This document shows positions 18,956 through 29,647 of a DNA stretch of 64,000 nucleotides, one piece after another. The translations under genes and the position numbers were made by a program. Source of the DNA: Cordylochernes scorpioides (taxonomy: Eukaryota; Arthropoda; Arachnida; Pseudoscorpiones; Chernetidae); assembly GCA_030710605.1 (NCBI GenBank), contig CP092880.1:13930454-13994453 (forward strand), written 5' to 3'. The notes under the pieces were generated by a model. It saw only the letters and a program-made list of their open reading frames with translations. It was not told where the DNA came from and did not search any database. Numbering within the stretch: position 1 is the first letter of the stretch; the number at the start of each line of letters is the position of its first letter.

Positions 18956-19080
18956 GAGTAACCTAACGCTGTTAAATGGTTGGTGACGTTGGTCTGTTTT
19001 AAAGCATGGTAAAAAGTAATGAGTGAGAATATATTTATAATAAAGATTCTTTCCTGATTTTACATGTTGACACATTCAAT

Positions 19081-19247
19081 AATGAATCATGGGTTTGGTT
19101 TCTCAATTCTTTTATTTCTCGAGATTTCAGGATAACATGTCTTTCAACCCGGAAGAAGTTATACTTCTGGATCTCCGGGTTGAAGGACATGTTATCCTGA
19201 AAGCTCGAGAAATAAAAGAAATGAGAAAGAAACCCATGATTCTTTAT
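19081..19247. repeat. Large inverted repeat (hairpin)
   Basis: Arms 19081-19153 and 19175-19247 are nearly perfectly complementary, including TTTCAACCCGGA against TCCGGGTTGAA and AATGAATCATGGGTTT against AAACCCATGATTCTTTATT. The loop is about 21 bases. It lies just beyond the truncated end of the Mag-type element. Confidence 0.85.
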
Positions 19248-19274
19248 TGATTGTATAAAAAAAAATGCTCTTGC

Positions 19275-19560
19275 TTCCTCACGGCATCATGGCACACCTC
19301 TCCCACCTTCGCCATTTTCGTCCCAACAAAACTATCGAAATATCTTCATTTACAACTATCAACCGCAAATTTTGATTTACTTCTTTTACAAAAACTCTTC
19401 TCTCACCAATAATTTTAATAGGTTTTCCGCAGAAGGATTTCAACCTTTTTTTTCAATAAGATGGAGATAATTTGTTATCCTTCCAGTATTTTTCATAAAT
19501 TGTTTTAGGTATCAGTGTGACGGGACTTTCCGTGTCCACCACAAAACACAACTGGTACTC
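19275..19560 (-). pseudogene. Mag-type gypsy aspartic protease, broken
   Basis: In a frame shifted from gag, the minus strand reads FVVDTESPVTLIPK (about 19505-19545), an aspartic protease site with Glu in place of the usual Gly, and ends with LRLIVVNEDISIVLLGRKW, the closing part of this domain. One stop lies between. The reverse transcriptase that should follow is absent. Confidence 0.7.
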
Positions 19561-20402
19561 GTCACAACATGTAGATTTATCTTTGCATCAGTATCACCTT
19601 GTACCGAATAAATAAATTCGTCCTGCACATATCTGCAGTCTGGCAATAATTTACCCGTTTTGCACACCCTGCTCAAATGTCCAATTCTTTTGCATTTAAA
19701 ACAGCATTTTGTTTTATGTGGGCATGCAGGTGCAAGGTGAGAGTTTTTTTCGCCGCATCGGAAACAAATTGTCTCCCTTCTTTGCATTCCGGGCCCATGC
19801 TGCCATCCCCTACGAGCTTCATTCTTTCTATCTCCTCCTGGAACAATATCCATCTTAGCCACTAGTCCATCCTGCAGCTCCTTAGCATTTTGTTCAGCTA
19901 GCTCAAACGAGACTGCTATAGAAAATACCCTGTCCAAGGTGACATCGTCATCCTCCTGCAACAATTTCTTCTGAAGGCTTTCCGATTTTATACCAGCCAC
20001 AAAACGGCCTCGTAACATGACCTCCAACATTTCACCAAAAGTGCAATTCATAGCCAAATGCCTGAGCTCACGCAGGTATTCTGAAACGGATTCATTCCCT
20101 AGTTGTATTCTTTTTAAGAACCTGCATCGTTGAGGAATCACCTTCTTTCTTGGAGCTAGATGTAGCTTTATTCTTTGTACTAACAGTTCATAAGGCTGTT
20201 CTCTCATTGTACTCGGGAAGAACAGATCATTGCCCAGTTTCAACATTTCCGAATCCAGCAGAGAAACAAAGATGGGTATTCTTTTTCCTTCCTTCAATCC
20301 ATTTGCCTCAAAGGCTGCTTCAAACCTTTGAACGAAAATCTCAAAGGATTCTTCCCCTGGCCTGAAGAAACCGAACGGTACAATCATTGAACGCCCAGAC
20401 AT
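19512..20402 (-). CDS. Mag-type gypsy Gag
   Basis: 296 residues from an ATG at 20402. The first part (FFRPGEESFEIFVQRFEAAF) and the helix-rich capsid that follows (VIPQRCRFLKRIQLGNESVS, YLRELRHLAMNC) match the gag of Mag/K02A2.6-type gypsy elements. Two zinc knuckles close it: C-x2-C-x4-(H shifted)-C in CFRCGEKNSHLAPAC and CFKCKRIGHLSRVC. Gag packages the RNA and the frame then shifts into the protease. The frame is open, but the element is cut off inside the protease. Confidence 0.85.
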   Translation of the reverse strand: MSGRSMIVPFGFFRPGEESFEIFVQRFEAAFEANGLKEGKRIPIFVSLLDSEMLKLGNDLFFPSTMREQPYELLVQRIKLHLAPRKKVIPQRCRFLKRIQLGNESVSEYLRELRHLAMNCTFGEMLEVMLRGRFVAGIKSESLQKKLLQEDDDVTLDRVFSIAVSFELAEQNAKELQDGLVAKMDIVPGGDRKNEARRGWQHGPGMQRRETICFRCGEKNSHLAPACPHKTKCCFKCKRIGHLSRVCKTGKLLPDCRYVQDEFIYSVQGDTDAKINLHVVTSTSCVLWWTRKVPSH

Positions 20403-20492
20403 ACTGTTGGCTTCTCGTTCGCTTTAGATTTCCGTCTTCCTCCACCTGCGAAAGTGAACTTGAACTGATTCCCACAGGTCCTCGTCGCCAGT

Positions 20493-20720
20493 TGTTGTGT
20501 CTCCTCCCAGTATTAGTCACACACGCAGCCGAAGTCTACTGGTCAATTTGTCTTTAATTGCACCGTTAATGTCCTATATATACAAATATATATTTACATA
20601 TTGATAATAAAAAACATGCAAAATACATACAGATGTTTAACAATTTACATACACAACAATTAGATTATAGTTTTTACTACGATGGTCTTAGAGCTGACGG
20701 GGGACAAAAAAGAGATGTAG
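20493..20720 (-). repeat. Mag-type element 5' LTR and primer site (right end uncertain)
   Basis: On the minus strand the LTR ends GGAGACACAACA and is followed by ACTGGCGACGAGGACC (20475-20490), a primer-site sequence common in this lineage, about 90 bases before gag. I cannot place the LTR's other end. Confidence 0.5.
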
Positions 20721-20955
20721 TTGTGTATAAGAAGGGATCATGTGCATATTGATTGTAAAAGACTGTGGTGTGATACTTAGTTGAATTTTTTTAATAATAA
20801 GAATATCTAGGAAGAGTAAAAGACGCCATTGTGTTCACTTTCTAGGATGAAGAAAATCTCACGGCTGTAACTATTGAGTGTATCAAAATTCAAAACTATT
20901 TTAAAGGCGTAAGATTCTTTTTGATATTAAACAATTTCTACTTTTTGATAATTTT
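20721..20955. other. No gene seen
   Basis: AT-rich sequence. Confidence 0.35.
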
Positions 20956-21480
20956 GATAACAGATGGCGCGCTAGTGCATCATATTGAGTGTATAAGAAA
21001 TAAAAGCATCAACGCACGAATGATTCTTTTAAACATAAACAAACTTCTACTATCCTTACTGCGATGAAAAACTATTGGGAGGGCTTGGTTCAATATTGGT
21101 GAGCCTTCCAAGCGGCTTCGCCAATTTAATCCACCAGACCACTTCTTAGAGGTCTAATACTGTATTGGGATGATTCTGTTTATATATGCTACAATGAAGG
21201 ATGGAATCTTAGAAATTATATTCCGCTGGGAGGGTTCACCACTGATGAGCCAAGCCCTCCCAATGTTTTTCCATCGCAGTGAGGAAAGTGAAAGTTTTTG
21301 TTTTATTTGTGAAAGAAAACATTAATCCTTTAATACTTTCATTTGTTATATATAGATGGTACGTTATATCGCCTTATAATTAATTATGTCTAACTGGCCA
21401 TGTCCTTATTGTTTGATAAAGAGCATTGCTCGGTGCAAATATTTATATGTAATTCTACTGTCCTAAAAGCTTATGTCGTG
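20956..21480. repeat. Hammerhead-bearing repeat, palindromic double copy
   Basis: A minus-strand copy (core 21074-21140) faces a plus-strand piece (21222-21270). The minus copy keeps GUC, TTGGC-GAAG and the stems, but its CUGAUGA is lost. The plus piece keeps CACCA, CTGATGA, GCCAA and the 8-bp outer helix but lacks the first hairpin. Outer parts (ATGGCGCGC, TTCTACTATCCTTACTGCGA) match the 41.3-kb array. Confidence 0.65.
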
Positions 21481-21535
21481 TAGTTGCTTGACTACCATAT
21501 CAAAGATTCCACCCTTCAGTGTAGCATATATAAAA

Positions 21536-21639
21536 CTAGCCGAATGACCCGGGAAACGCTCGGGTTTTACCCGATTAAATGCTTTTATTCAAATACTATT
21601 CATTACAATTATAAATTGGCGCCGTGGATGTCATTCTTG
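21536..21639 (-). mobile_element. Helitron-like 3' end
   Basis: On the minus strand a GC-rich hairpin (CCCGAGCGTTTCCCGGG) precedes TCATTCGGCTAG. The upstream part shares GGATGTCATTCTTG-type sequence with 7.3 and 22.7 kb. Confidence 0.55.
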
Positions 21640-22139
21640 TCTCTATATATATAAAAGTCAATTTCTGTCTGTCTGTTTCGCGATAAACTCAAAAACTACT
21701 GAACCAATTGGTACCAAATTTTGCATGTCGCTTTTTATAAACCTGAGGAAAATTTTCGGCTGCATTTTGATTAGTATTTTTGGCTATTTCTTTTTTTCAT
21801 TTGAAGAACTTTTTTTACGCGGACTATTCCGGAATGGAATGAATACCTAAATATGGCCATTTTTCATAAGCATCGGTGGCTCAGTGGTAGAATGCTCGCC
21901 TGCCACGCCTGCGGCCCGGGTTCGATTCCCGGCCGATGCATTTTTTAAATACCTAAACACTAATATAATACAATTTTTGCCATCACACACACTTTTTTCC
22001 TGTAGTTTATGCGTTACTTCTGTATTGCTATTCTATGGCACTTCTAATATTTATTATTGATATACTTTTAGTATGAAGGAAATTGCACCCAAGGGATTTC
22101 CCGGGCGAAGCCGGGCCATTCGCCTATATAATATACTAG
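21640..22139 (+). mobile_element. Helitron-like element carrying a tRNA-Gly copy
   Basis: It starts TCTCTATATATATAAAAG and ends in a GC hairpin (CCCGGGCGAAGCCGGG) followed by CTAG at 22136. Between them is a complete tRNA-Gly-like sequence (21870-21940). Another Helitron-like 3' end on the minus strand (hairpin at 22150-22166) shares the same CTAG, so two ends face each other. Confidence 0.55.
21870..21940 (+). tRNA. tRNA-Gly (GCC)-like, probable pseudogene
   Basis: The acceptor stem GCATCGG/CCGATGC is perfect and the GCC anticodon and T arm are kept, but the anticodon stem is CTCGC/GCCTG with two mismatches. A T run follows. Confidence 0.65.
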
Positions 22140-22400
22140 ACGAATGGCCCGGGCAACGCCCGGGTTTTACCCGAGTGCGCATATATTTTAAAAACGTTTT
22201 AATTCAAATATTATTCGTTACAATTATAAATTGGCGCCATGGATGTCACTCTTGTGAAACGTCCCGTTCCAAACTGTGTGTTTTTAAAATGTTTTAATTA
22301 AAATACTATTCGTTACAATTATAAATTGGCGCCTGGATGTCTCTCTTGTGAAACGTCCCGCCCCAAACTGTGTGTGTCTTGAAAATATAAAAATAAAAAT
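22140..22400 (-). repeat. Two joined Helitron-like 3' tails
   Basis: The segment ACGTTTTAATTCAAATATTATTCG... through GGATGTCACTCTTGTGAAACG occurs twice in a row (22190-22270 and 22285-22365). A further copy with the GC hairpin lies at 22685-22790. Confidence 0.55.
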
Positions 22401-22833
22401 GTGAATTTTCATAAATATTTCATCATGTCGATTTTCTTTTTGCATTTCACCTACTAAATCGATAGAGATAATTACATTTGCAACATGAACTTAGGTATAT
22501 TGACTAAATAGAAAACTGCATAGTAATAAAGATAATTTTTTAAAGGCACCATATCGTTTTTTTTTTCCAATAAAATCGAAACAAAAATTAACGATAAATA
22601 ACGACAATTGCCTTAAAAAGAAATTGCCTTAAAAAAAGAAACATTCGCGGTGATTTTGTCTTGCATTCGTTTATACAATTATTATATACGAATGACCCGG
22701 GCAACGCCCGGGTTTTACCCGATTAAATGCTTTTATTCAAATACTATTCGTTACAATTATAAATTGGCGCCGTGGATGTCATTCTTGTATAATATATAAA
22801 TGAGTTTTAAAAATTGTAAAAAAAAAAAAAAAA

Positions 22834-22869
22834 TGCATCGGCCGGGAATCGAACCCGGGCCGCCCGCCC
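22834..22869 (-). tRNA. 3' half of a tRNA-Gly
   Basis: T arm and acceptor (GGTTCGATTCCCGGCCGATG) on the minus strand, cut off before the anticodon. Confidence 0.6.
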
Positions 22870-23440
22870 GAAGAAACTTATCCTTATTGATTCTACACGT
22901 TATTATATTATATTGAAAGGATTAATCGTCTTAAAACAATAATATATATTTTAGGAGAAAGGCATCTCCCAATCTTGCAAATAAAATTTGATAATGACTT
23001 GCGCCATCTGTCGGAGTAAATATCAACTGATCGTTATTTCGTATTTATTCCAGAATTGGCCAAATACCGTTTCTTGATTAATCGAGAAAAGCTAACCACG
23101 TACGCTTTACAGGCTATTTTCCCCTCATAAGTGTGGTGCAAGCTGTACCTCAATGTCCAAAAAAGATTTTTCTTTTAGATTTCCTGAAATATCAAGGAAT
23201 GGACAGTTTTAATTTTAGTTGCACCATCAGGAAATGCCTTTCTCTTAATTTATCAACCTGATTCCTGCTCAATTTCCTTTTTGTACTTTTTTCTTATAGT
23301 ATATATTTTAGAAGAAAGGATAAAGCTAACGGCCACGAGATTCTATATAAAGAATCTCACAATAAAGTATATCGTCACTTTTAGCTTTTATATTCCCTCT
23401 TCGAAATGATATCCAGCGATTCCTCCTCTTGTAAAAAGTA
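22870..23440. other. No gene seen; decayed PLE-end sequence at 23050-23130
   Basis: The stretch TTTCTTGATTAATCGAGAAAAGCTAACCACG is a diverged inverse copy of 660-720. The rest is AT-rich. Confidence 0.4.
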
Positions 23441-23444
23441 GATA

Positions 23445-23880
23445 TTTTGTTTGCGAAAAAGGTCAAAATTTTCTGCAGAGAGAGAGGGTTACATATATTC
23501 CGAATTATGTTGTCATCTTGATTATCTCGAAAAAGGCAGAACTACTACATATAAATATTACTCTAACCTTCTTGACCAACTGGATGTTAAAATTCGCGAG
23601 AAGAGGCCTGGCTTGAAAAGGAAAAGAAATCATCTTTCACCAAGAAAATGCATCTGCTCATAAAAGTGTTGGCAATGGAAAAACTGCGGGATTTGAGGTA
23701 CGATTTGCTCGGCCATCCCCCCTATTCTCCTGATTTGGCCCTCAGACGTCCATCTCTCCTCAGACCTGAATAAATTTGTTTTTGGAAAGCGCTTCGCGTC
23801 CAATGAAGAAGTTAAGAGCTTTTTCTTTATGCCATTCTAAGACCCAAATTCTCAAAGGCATTCCCTTTTGTAGTAATAAA
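23445..23880 (+). pseudogene. Mariner transposase relic (C-terminal half)
   Basis: One frame reads LDYLEKGRTTTYKYYSNLLD and then VKIREKRPGLKRK; a shift gives VLAMEKLRDLRYDLLGHPPY followed by SPDLA, and further on FGKRFASNEEVK. This is the mariner (D,D34D) pattern ending in HPPYSPDLAPSD, but the catalytic QDNAPAH segment is destroyed and PSD is changed to LRR. It is dead. Confidence 0.75.
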
Positions 23881-23889
23881 TAAATACGA

Positions 23890-24756
23890 GATACGAAATT
23901 GAATAGAAAAAATAAGAAAAATAGATAATGCAGCGGGGGAATCTGTTTTTTGAATATTATTTGTATTCGCTTATATTGGAAACGGCAGCATTTCTAGAGA
24001 AGAGTTATGGGCACGAAATAGCAACGAGCATCTTTTTATAAAGTTATATAGCGAGCTCTTGAGCTGAAAAAAAGAGCTTTTCAACTCAGTTGAACACTGG
24101 TTTGAGACTCCTCTAGCTAAATCCGTCTGGCCTCTGAATGCCTTCCCCCAAACCCGTTATTTCTACAGTTCTATCGCTGATCCACCGGTACTGGTTGTTT
24201 GGTTAAAAATGTATGCTTTATTCTTATTTTGTTATTAATTGTTAATTATTGTATAAATTGTTGTTAAATATTATTCATTGATGTTATTCTATTCTTTATT
24301 GTTAATTTATATAATTCATTGTTTTACATAATTAATTCTTTATTGTTTTATTTTAATCTGTATATTTTCATTGATTCGGCAACAGTGTGTTGTCGACATT
24401 TTGTTTGTTTACTCGTCAATCAGTCTAGTTTAAATCAGCCATAAAATTCATGTAGCTTATTCAAAGACCATTAAATTCAAAGGTTCCTTGATCAATTTGC
24501 GTGGAGTTTCCTTTACTCAATTCTACAGAATCAATTCAAATTATTCATCGCAGTACCTTAGCTCATAGAATTTGAGCTCGGTAGTTAACGCGAACACACT
24601 GGTCATGTCGCTGCTTTAGACCGGGAGGCCTTCTACACCATCCAGCGGCACCCGAACTGCCGGACTGGCGCTTCGGACGATTCTCACGTCAACCAAGACA
24701 TCTCTTTACTGGTTTTTCCTTAGTTTTGTGGTGAGGAGGGTTAGCGATTGATTATC
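23890..24756. other. No gene seen
   Basis: AT-rich to 24360, then more balanced sequence to 24700. No frame with recognisable motifs. Confidence 0.35.
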
Positions 24757-25065
24757 TGGAGAAAGATTCGTCATTGTTGGGGAAGCCTCCTCAATTGTAC
24801 TATTTGTCCACAGTCTCTTTGTCTATAGCAGTTTCCCCTTTTACTGTATCTTTAGTGTGTTGGAGAAACTCTTCATTGTTGGGAAGGCCTCCTCTAATGT
24901 TCAATCTATATATAGTAGCTTTGTCTATAGCATATACCCATTTTACTGTATCTTTTAGTGTGTTGGAGAAAGACTTTTCATTGTTGGGGAAGCCTCCTCG
25001 ACTGTATTATTTGTCCATAGTCTCTTTGTCTGTAGCTTTTTACCATTTTACTGTATCTAAGTGCG
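24757..25065 (+). repeat. Tandem repeat, three units of about 104 bp
   Basis: TTGGAGAAA...TTCATTGTTGGGGAAGCC recurs at 24757, 24861 and 24964. A 140-residue frame (24774-25196) runs through it and repeats with it, but it looks like a by-product of the unit length and has no known domain. Confidence 0.75.
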
Positions 25066-25196
25066 TATGCTTTATCAATGACAGCTTTGCACAGAAGCGA
25101 TATCGTAGCCAAGGAAGATCTTTCGAGGGGAGATTATTGATAGTTGAATACTTTACCCAATTCCCCACATTGACTAATGTCAATAAAATGGTTTAA

Positions 25197-25612
25197 ATCT
25201 AACACCCCATAATATATATTCTGCTAGCCCATATGCTATAGTCCTATATAAGAATGTATTGTGTCAATAGAGGCGCCGTGCAGGGATCCCGGCCATTATT
25301 GCCGACCTAACGTCACCATAAAAAGAACCTCGAGAGACCATCAAAGGTCTCATGTCGTCCAACATCTGGGGGAGGCCACCCACCTGAGGGGGGAGGGGAC
25401 CATTAAGCCTAATCACTGGAGCCCCTGTCCACAGGACATTTCCGCTTCCGGTCTTCTCTCGTCGTCTGATTAGCTTTTGTACTCTTTCTTCTGCTATCTT
25501 TGACTCTCCTACTTTATCTTTTCTTACAGCCTAGCTTTTCTCTTCTAATACGATTCTTTTTAAAATACACTTTTAAAGGGGAGAATATATATTTCTCTAT
25601 ATATTTTTTAAT
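25197..25612. other. No gene seen; GC-rich island at 25270-25460
   Basis: The island (GAGGCGCCGTGCAGGGATCC onward) looks like the start of a retroelement, but I could not identify it. Confidence 0.3.
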
Positions 25613-25614
25613 TA

Positions 25615-25789
25615 TAGTAGAACCTCCCTGTAAAGAACACATAATTGCAGAACCAAACTGTCCTTTATGGAGAAGTGTCCTCTTACCAGAGAGTTTCTAA
25701 ATAGTAAAAATGATAATGTTATAAATGAAAACGGTCCTTTGTAGAGAGGTGTCTTCTAGTGTGAGTGTCCTCTCATGGAGGTTCTACTG
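25615..25789. mobile_element. Pogo/Tigger-type MITE (175 bp)
   Basis: Ends TAGTAGAACCTCC and GGAGGTTCTACTG between TA dinucleotides. It matches the copy at 30410-30584 in length and ends. Confidence 0.75.
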
Positions 25790-26162
25790 TATTCATATTT
25801 AAAACGTATACTTGCGAAAAGTTTATTTATATTCATATTACAGTGACTTTTTCTTTTTATATTTATGGCAAAGAAAAAGTTTAAAGCAATGTGATATTAA
25901 TAATTTAAATAATTTCTTGCCACACACACGTTATCACTTGAAAGCAATATATATAAGTATATATTGGATCGCGTTACGTAATTATTGCAGGTTTATCCGC
26001 GACCTTTTATCTAAAAAAATGCACATTTAATTTCTTTTTAATGAGATTAATTCTTTCTTTTATATATATAATAAAAATAGGTGAAAAATTTGAATCCATT
26101 TTTGTTATATTTTGCCCTACCATTAAAGTTGGAATGCAGTACAGTCATTTCGCGATCCCGAC
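25790..26162. other. No gene seen
   Basis: AT-rich sequence. Confidence 0.35.
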
Positions 26163-27131
26163 CTAGGGACATCCTAGGAGCAAAAATGGTCTCCCAGACC
26201 TTTAGGTCCGTAAACCGTGACGTAGGGACATCCTAGGAGCAAAATTGGCCTCCCAGACCTTTAGGTCCGTAAACCGTGACGAAGGGACATCCTAGGAGCA
26301 AAAATGGCCTCCCAGACCTTTAGGTCCGTAAACCGTGACGAAGGGACATCCTAGGAGCAAAAATGGCCTCCCAGACCTTTAGGTCCGTAAACCGTGACGA
26401 AGGGACATCCTAGGAGCAAAAATGGCCTCCCAGACCTTTAGGTCCGTAAACCGTGACGAAGGGACATCCTAGGAGCAAAAATGGCCTCCCAGACCTTTAG
26501 GTCCGTAAACCGTGACGAAGGGACATCCTAGGAGCAAAAATGGCCTCCCAGACCTTTAGGTCCGTAAACCGTGACGAAGGGACATCCTAGGAGCAAAAAT
26601 GGCCTCCCAGACCTTTAGGTCCGTAAACCGTGACGAAGGGACATCCTAGGAGCAAAAATGGCCTCCCAGACCTTTAGGTCCGTAAACCGTGACGAAGGGA
26701 CATCCTAGGAGCAAAAATGGCCTCCCAGACCTTTAGGTCCGTAAACCGTGACGAAGGGACATCCTAGGAGCAAAAATGGCCTCCCAGACCTTTAGGTCCG
26801 TAAACCGTGACGAAGGGACATCCTAGGAGCAAAAATGGCCTCCCAGACCTTTAGATCCGTAAACCGTGACGAAGGGACATCCTAGGAGCAAAAATGGCCT
26901 CCCAGACCTTTAGGTCCGTAAACCGTGACGAAGGGACATCCTAGGAGCAAAAATGGCCTCCCAGACCTTTAGGTCCGTAAACCGTGACGAAGGGACATCC
27001 TAGGGGCAAAAATGGCCTCCCAGACCTTTAGGTTCATAAGCCGTGACGAAGGGATATCCTAGGAGCAAAAATGGCCTCCCAGACCTTTAGGTTCATAAGC
27101 CGTGGCGAAGGGACATTCTAGGAGCAAAAAT
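26163..27131 (+). repeat. 59-bp minisatellite, about 16 units
   Basis: The unit is GAAGGGACATCCTAGGAGCA followed by AAAATGGCCTCCCAGACCTT and TAGGTCCGTAAACCGTGAC. The inner units are almost identical; changes gather at both ends (GTCTCCC in the first, TTCATAAGCC in the last two), as expected for unequal exchange. The unit contains the palindrome CCTAGG and a possible TCCTAGGA core. Confidence 0.95.
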
Positions 27132-27536
27132 GAAGCTTATCCTGAGACTTAAGACGAGGGGGTTAAGAAGATCCAATGGTTGTCTGGAGGAGGCCTCTTC
27201 GTCGTTGGGTGACTGTATGCTATTGTACGTGGTTTCTTTGTATTTTTCCATTCTTGTTACTTTGTGTTGTTAAACTACTCACTGATTTTACTCAAAAAAT
27301 TGTTAAAATGGCGATTTCATAAAGCGAGAATTTTTTTTTTCGCTTTATCACTCAAAATTCAAATCCCACCAATGAATACAAGTAACCAAACTATAGGCTA
27401 TATAAGTATATATTACAAAAAAAAAAGCATAATATGTCGCAACTCTTTTTATTTACTTGATTAAAGGAATCGTTCAGGCAATCCTTTCTTCTGCTAATTA
27501 AAATTTATAAACAAGGCAAGGAGATGGAGATTATAA
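27132..27536. other. No gene seen
   Basis: Includes a short piece (27345-27400) resembling the body of the tRNA-derived SINE at 48.6 kb. Confidence 0.35.
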
Positions 27537-27991
27537 TGTCAAATTATATTGACAAACATTTTCAGATTTTTTTTTTATCAGGTTTTAGAGGGAAGAATGT
27601 TGTCTTCGTTTGTTGGTGAACCAATCTCTCACGCCTTCTCATTGCATGAATGTGGCCATGTTTGTATATAAAGGGGACTAGGGAATTCGTAGGGGCCGAG
27701 AGCGTGGAGAATTGGTGTGGAGACAATTAAAGTGTTTTTCTACTTGGTTTTTCCGTGTCTGGTTGTGTTCTTCGCATCCCTGTGTCACCCCAGTCCGATC
27801 CCTACCAACGCTACAATAAAGCTAAGTATTTTTTTTTTTCTATTTAACGAATCGTGAGTTATTTTTATCTCCTTTTTGTTGTTAGTGTTATACTCTTGAG
27901 TGTACCTTTTTCTGTGTTTAAGTTACTCTTACTGTAGACCCTAGTTTATTGATTTTTGTGTGATAACCCGTAAAAGTAAAATCTTTTGTCA
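27537..27991 (+). mobile_element. Solo LTR, family T
   Basis: 455 bp between ATAA (27533-27536) and ATAA (27992-27995). TATA box near 27664 and AATAAA near 27815 are kept. Confidence 0.88.
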
Positions 27992-28219
27992 ATAAAGAAC
28001 TTTTAAAAGAACTTATGTAAATACAGGACATAAAGAATATACATAATTGAATAAATTTGAAGAATTAACTATGAACAGGTTAATGAATTTAGTGAATAAG
28101 ATATTTAGAGGAAATGGCTGTTGTTTTATGTATAATGATATTAAATTTGAAATGCTAGAGAATTATTTGCAGGTTCTATTGAGTACATTGGTACTAAATG
28201 GTATTGGTATGCAGTCGTG

Positions 28220-28706
28220 GAAATTTTGAAGGATTGGAAGTTGAAACATCAACTTGCCTTAGAAAGGAATTCTGAGAGGATAGGAATACTACCTTCAAAA
28301 ACCTATGGGTTTAGGACAGGGGTCAGCAGTCTTTTGAGTCGGAAGAGTCAAAAATTATAATTTACAAAATTTCTCGAAGTTTTCACAAATATTTTTCTTG
28401 CCAACAATAAATAGTACTCGCATAAATAATATTTGGAACTATATAAAGTACCACAGATTCACATTCACATGTGGTTCGCGAGCGGCAGATTACCGACATC
28501 TGGTTTAGAAGAACTAGATAGAATGATCTCTGCTTATGAGGATTCAAAGTGTAGTTGACAATATGTTTCAAGAACTTCCACAAGACCTCAGGCGACAATA
28601 GAATCCTTAGACTGCCACAGGAAGTGCTTTTACCAGAAAATTCCAGACAAGATCTTCTGATAATTAAGTTATCGCTTTATATAATTTGTAGAGAGCACAA
28701 GATTAC
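28220..28706 (+). repeat. Left arm of a 490-bp inverted duplication
   Basis: It matches the reverse complement of 31124-31608, including the inserted hAT MITE. A short frame, DWKLKHQLALERNSERIGIL, at 28233-28300 looks like a protein fragment, but I do not recognise it. Confidence 0.8.
28317..28502. mobile_element. hAT-type MITE with 8-bp target duplication
   Basis: CAGGGGTCAGCAG to GACATCTG, flanked by GTTTAGGA and GTTTAGAA (28309-28316 and 28503-28510). Confidence 0.75.
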
Positions 28707-28905
28707 AATTATATTAATATATAAAAACATTATAGATCACAATTTTCTCAAATTGTGCTAATGAAGTATTGAATACATGATTTGAGAAAGTACTATCTGA
28801 CTTAAGGCAAGTAGAATAAAGAAAATAAAGACGTATTTACATATCTACAGAAAGATTTGAGCCGGCCAAAGGTAAAACAATAACAATAAGTTTATATATA
28901 GGGAA

Positions 28906-29358
28906 TGACAAATGTTACTATTTACGGGATAACACACAAAGTTGCAAATTACTAGGGTCTACAGTAAGAGTAACTTAAACACAGAAAAAGGTACACTCAG
29001 GAGTACAACAACAACAACAATAAAAAGGAGCAAAAAGAAACGCACAATTTGCTATATAGAAACAAAACAGTACTTATCTTTATTGTAGCGTTAGTAGGGA
29101 TCGGACCGGGGTTACACAGGTAAGCGAGGAGATCACCAAACACGGATAAATCACGCAGAGAACACTTTAAGCGTCTCCACACCAAATATCCACCACACTC
29201 CTCCTCGCAATACCATAGCTCCCTTTTATATACAAACATGGCCACATTCGTCCAATGAGAAGGCGGGAGAGATTGGTTCACTATCAAACAACATTTTTCC
29301 CACTAAAATCTGAGATAAGATTTTAAAAATGCAAATATTTGTCAAATATAATTTGACA
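28906..29358 (-). mobile_element. Solo LTR, family T
   Basis: Plus-strand ends TGACAAATGTTACTATT and ATATAATTTGACA, between GGAA and GGAA (28902-28905, 29359-29362). Confidence 0.88.
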
Positions 29359-29428
29359 GGAAACCCGCGATAACTGGCGGTCGACTTTACAGAGTAGTTT
29401 ATTCTAGAAAATATAATTCAAATTAAAA

Positions 29429-29647
29429 TTAAATAATTTTTATATAACATATATTTATATGAACTTTTTTATAGGATAGAAGGGGAAGGTATTGTGATGG
29501 TAACTGTTTACTTTTGTTTATTGCTTTAGAGTTCTTCATGGTTTCTACTGTTTTAAGGATGAATCTTTGGGTTTTAGTTGTGTATATATCGAATTGCTTT
29601 CTAAATATACTGATATATGGTAAACTTACAGTAAATTTATAATACAA
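29429..29647 (-). pseudogene. Possible PLE protein fragment
   Basis: The frame reads VSLPYISIFRKQFDIYTTKT. The VSLPYI stretch resembles the linker between reverse transcriptase and endonuclease of Penelope-like elements. The match is short and weak. Confidence 0.25.

Noticed and set aside
24774..25196. 140-codon plus-strand frame with repeated GKPP-LYYLS phrases
   Set aside because: It exists only because the underlying 104-bp repeat keeps the frame open; the units differ in length and no domain is recognisable.
26163..27131. Regular 59-bp repeats that could be read as a CRISPR array
   Set aside because: Units are identical from end to end with no variable spacers, and the window is eukaryotic. 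It is a minisatellite.
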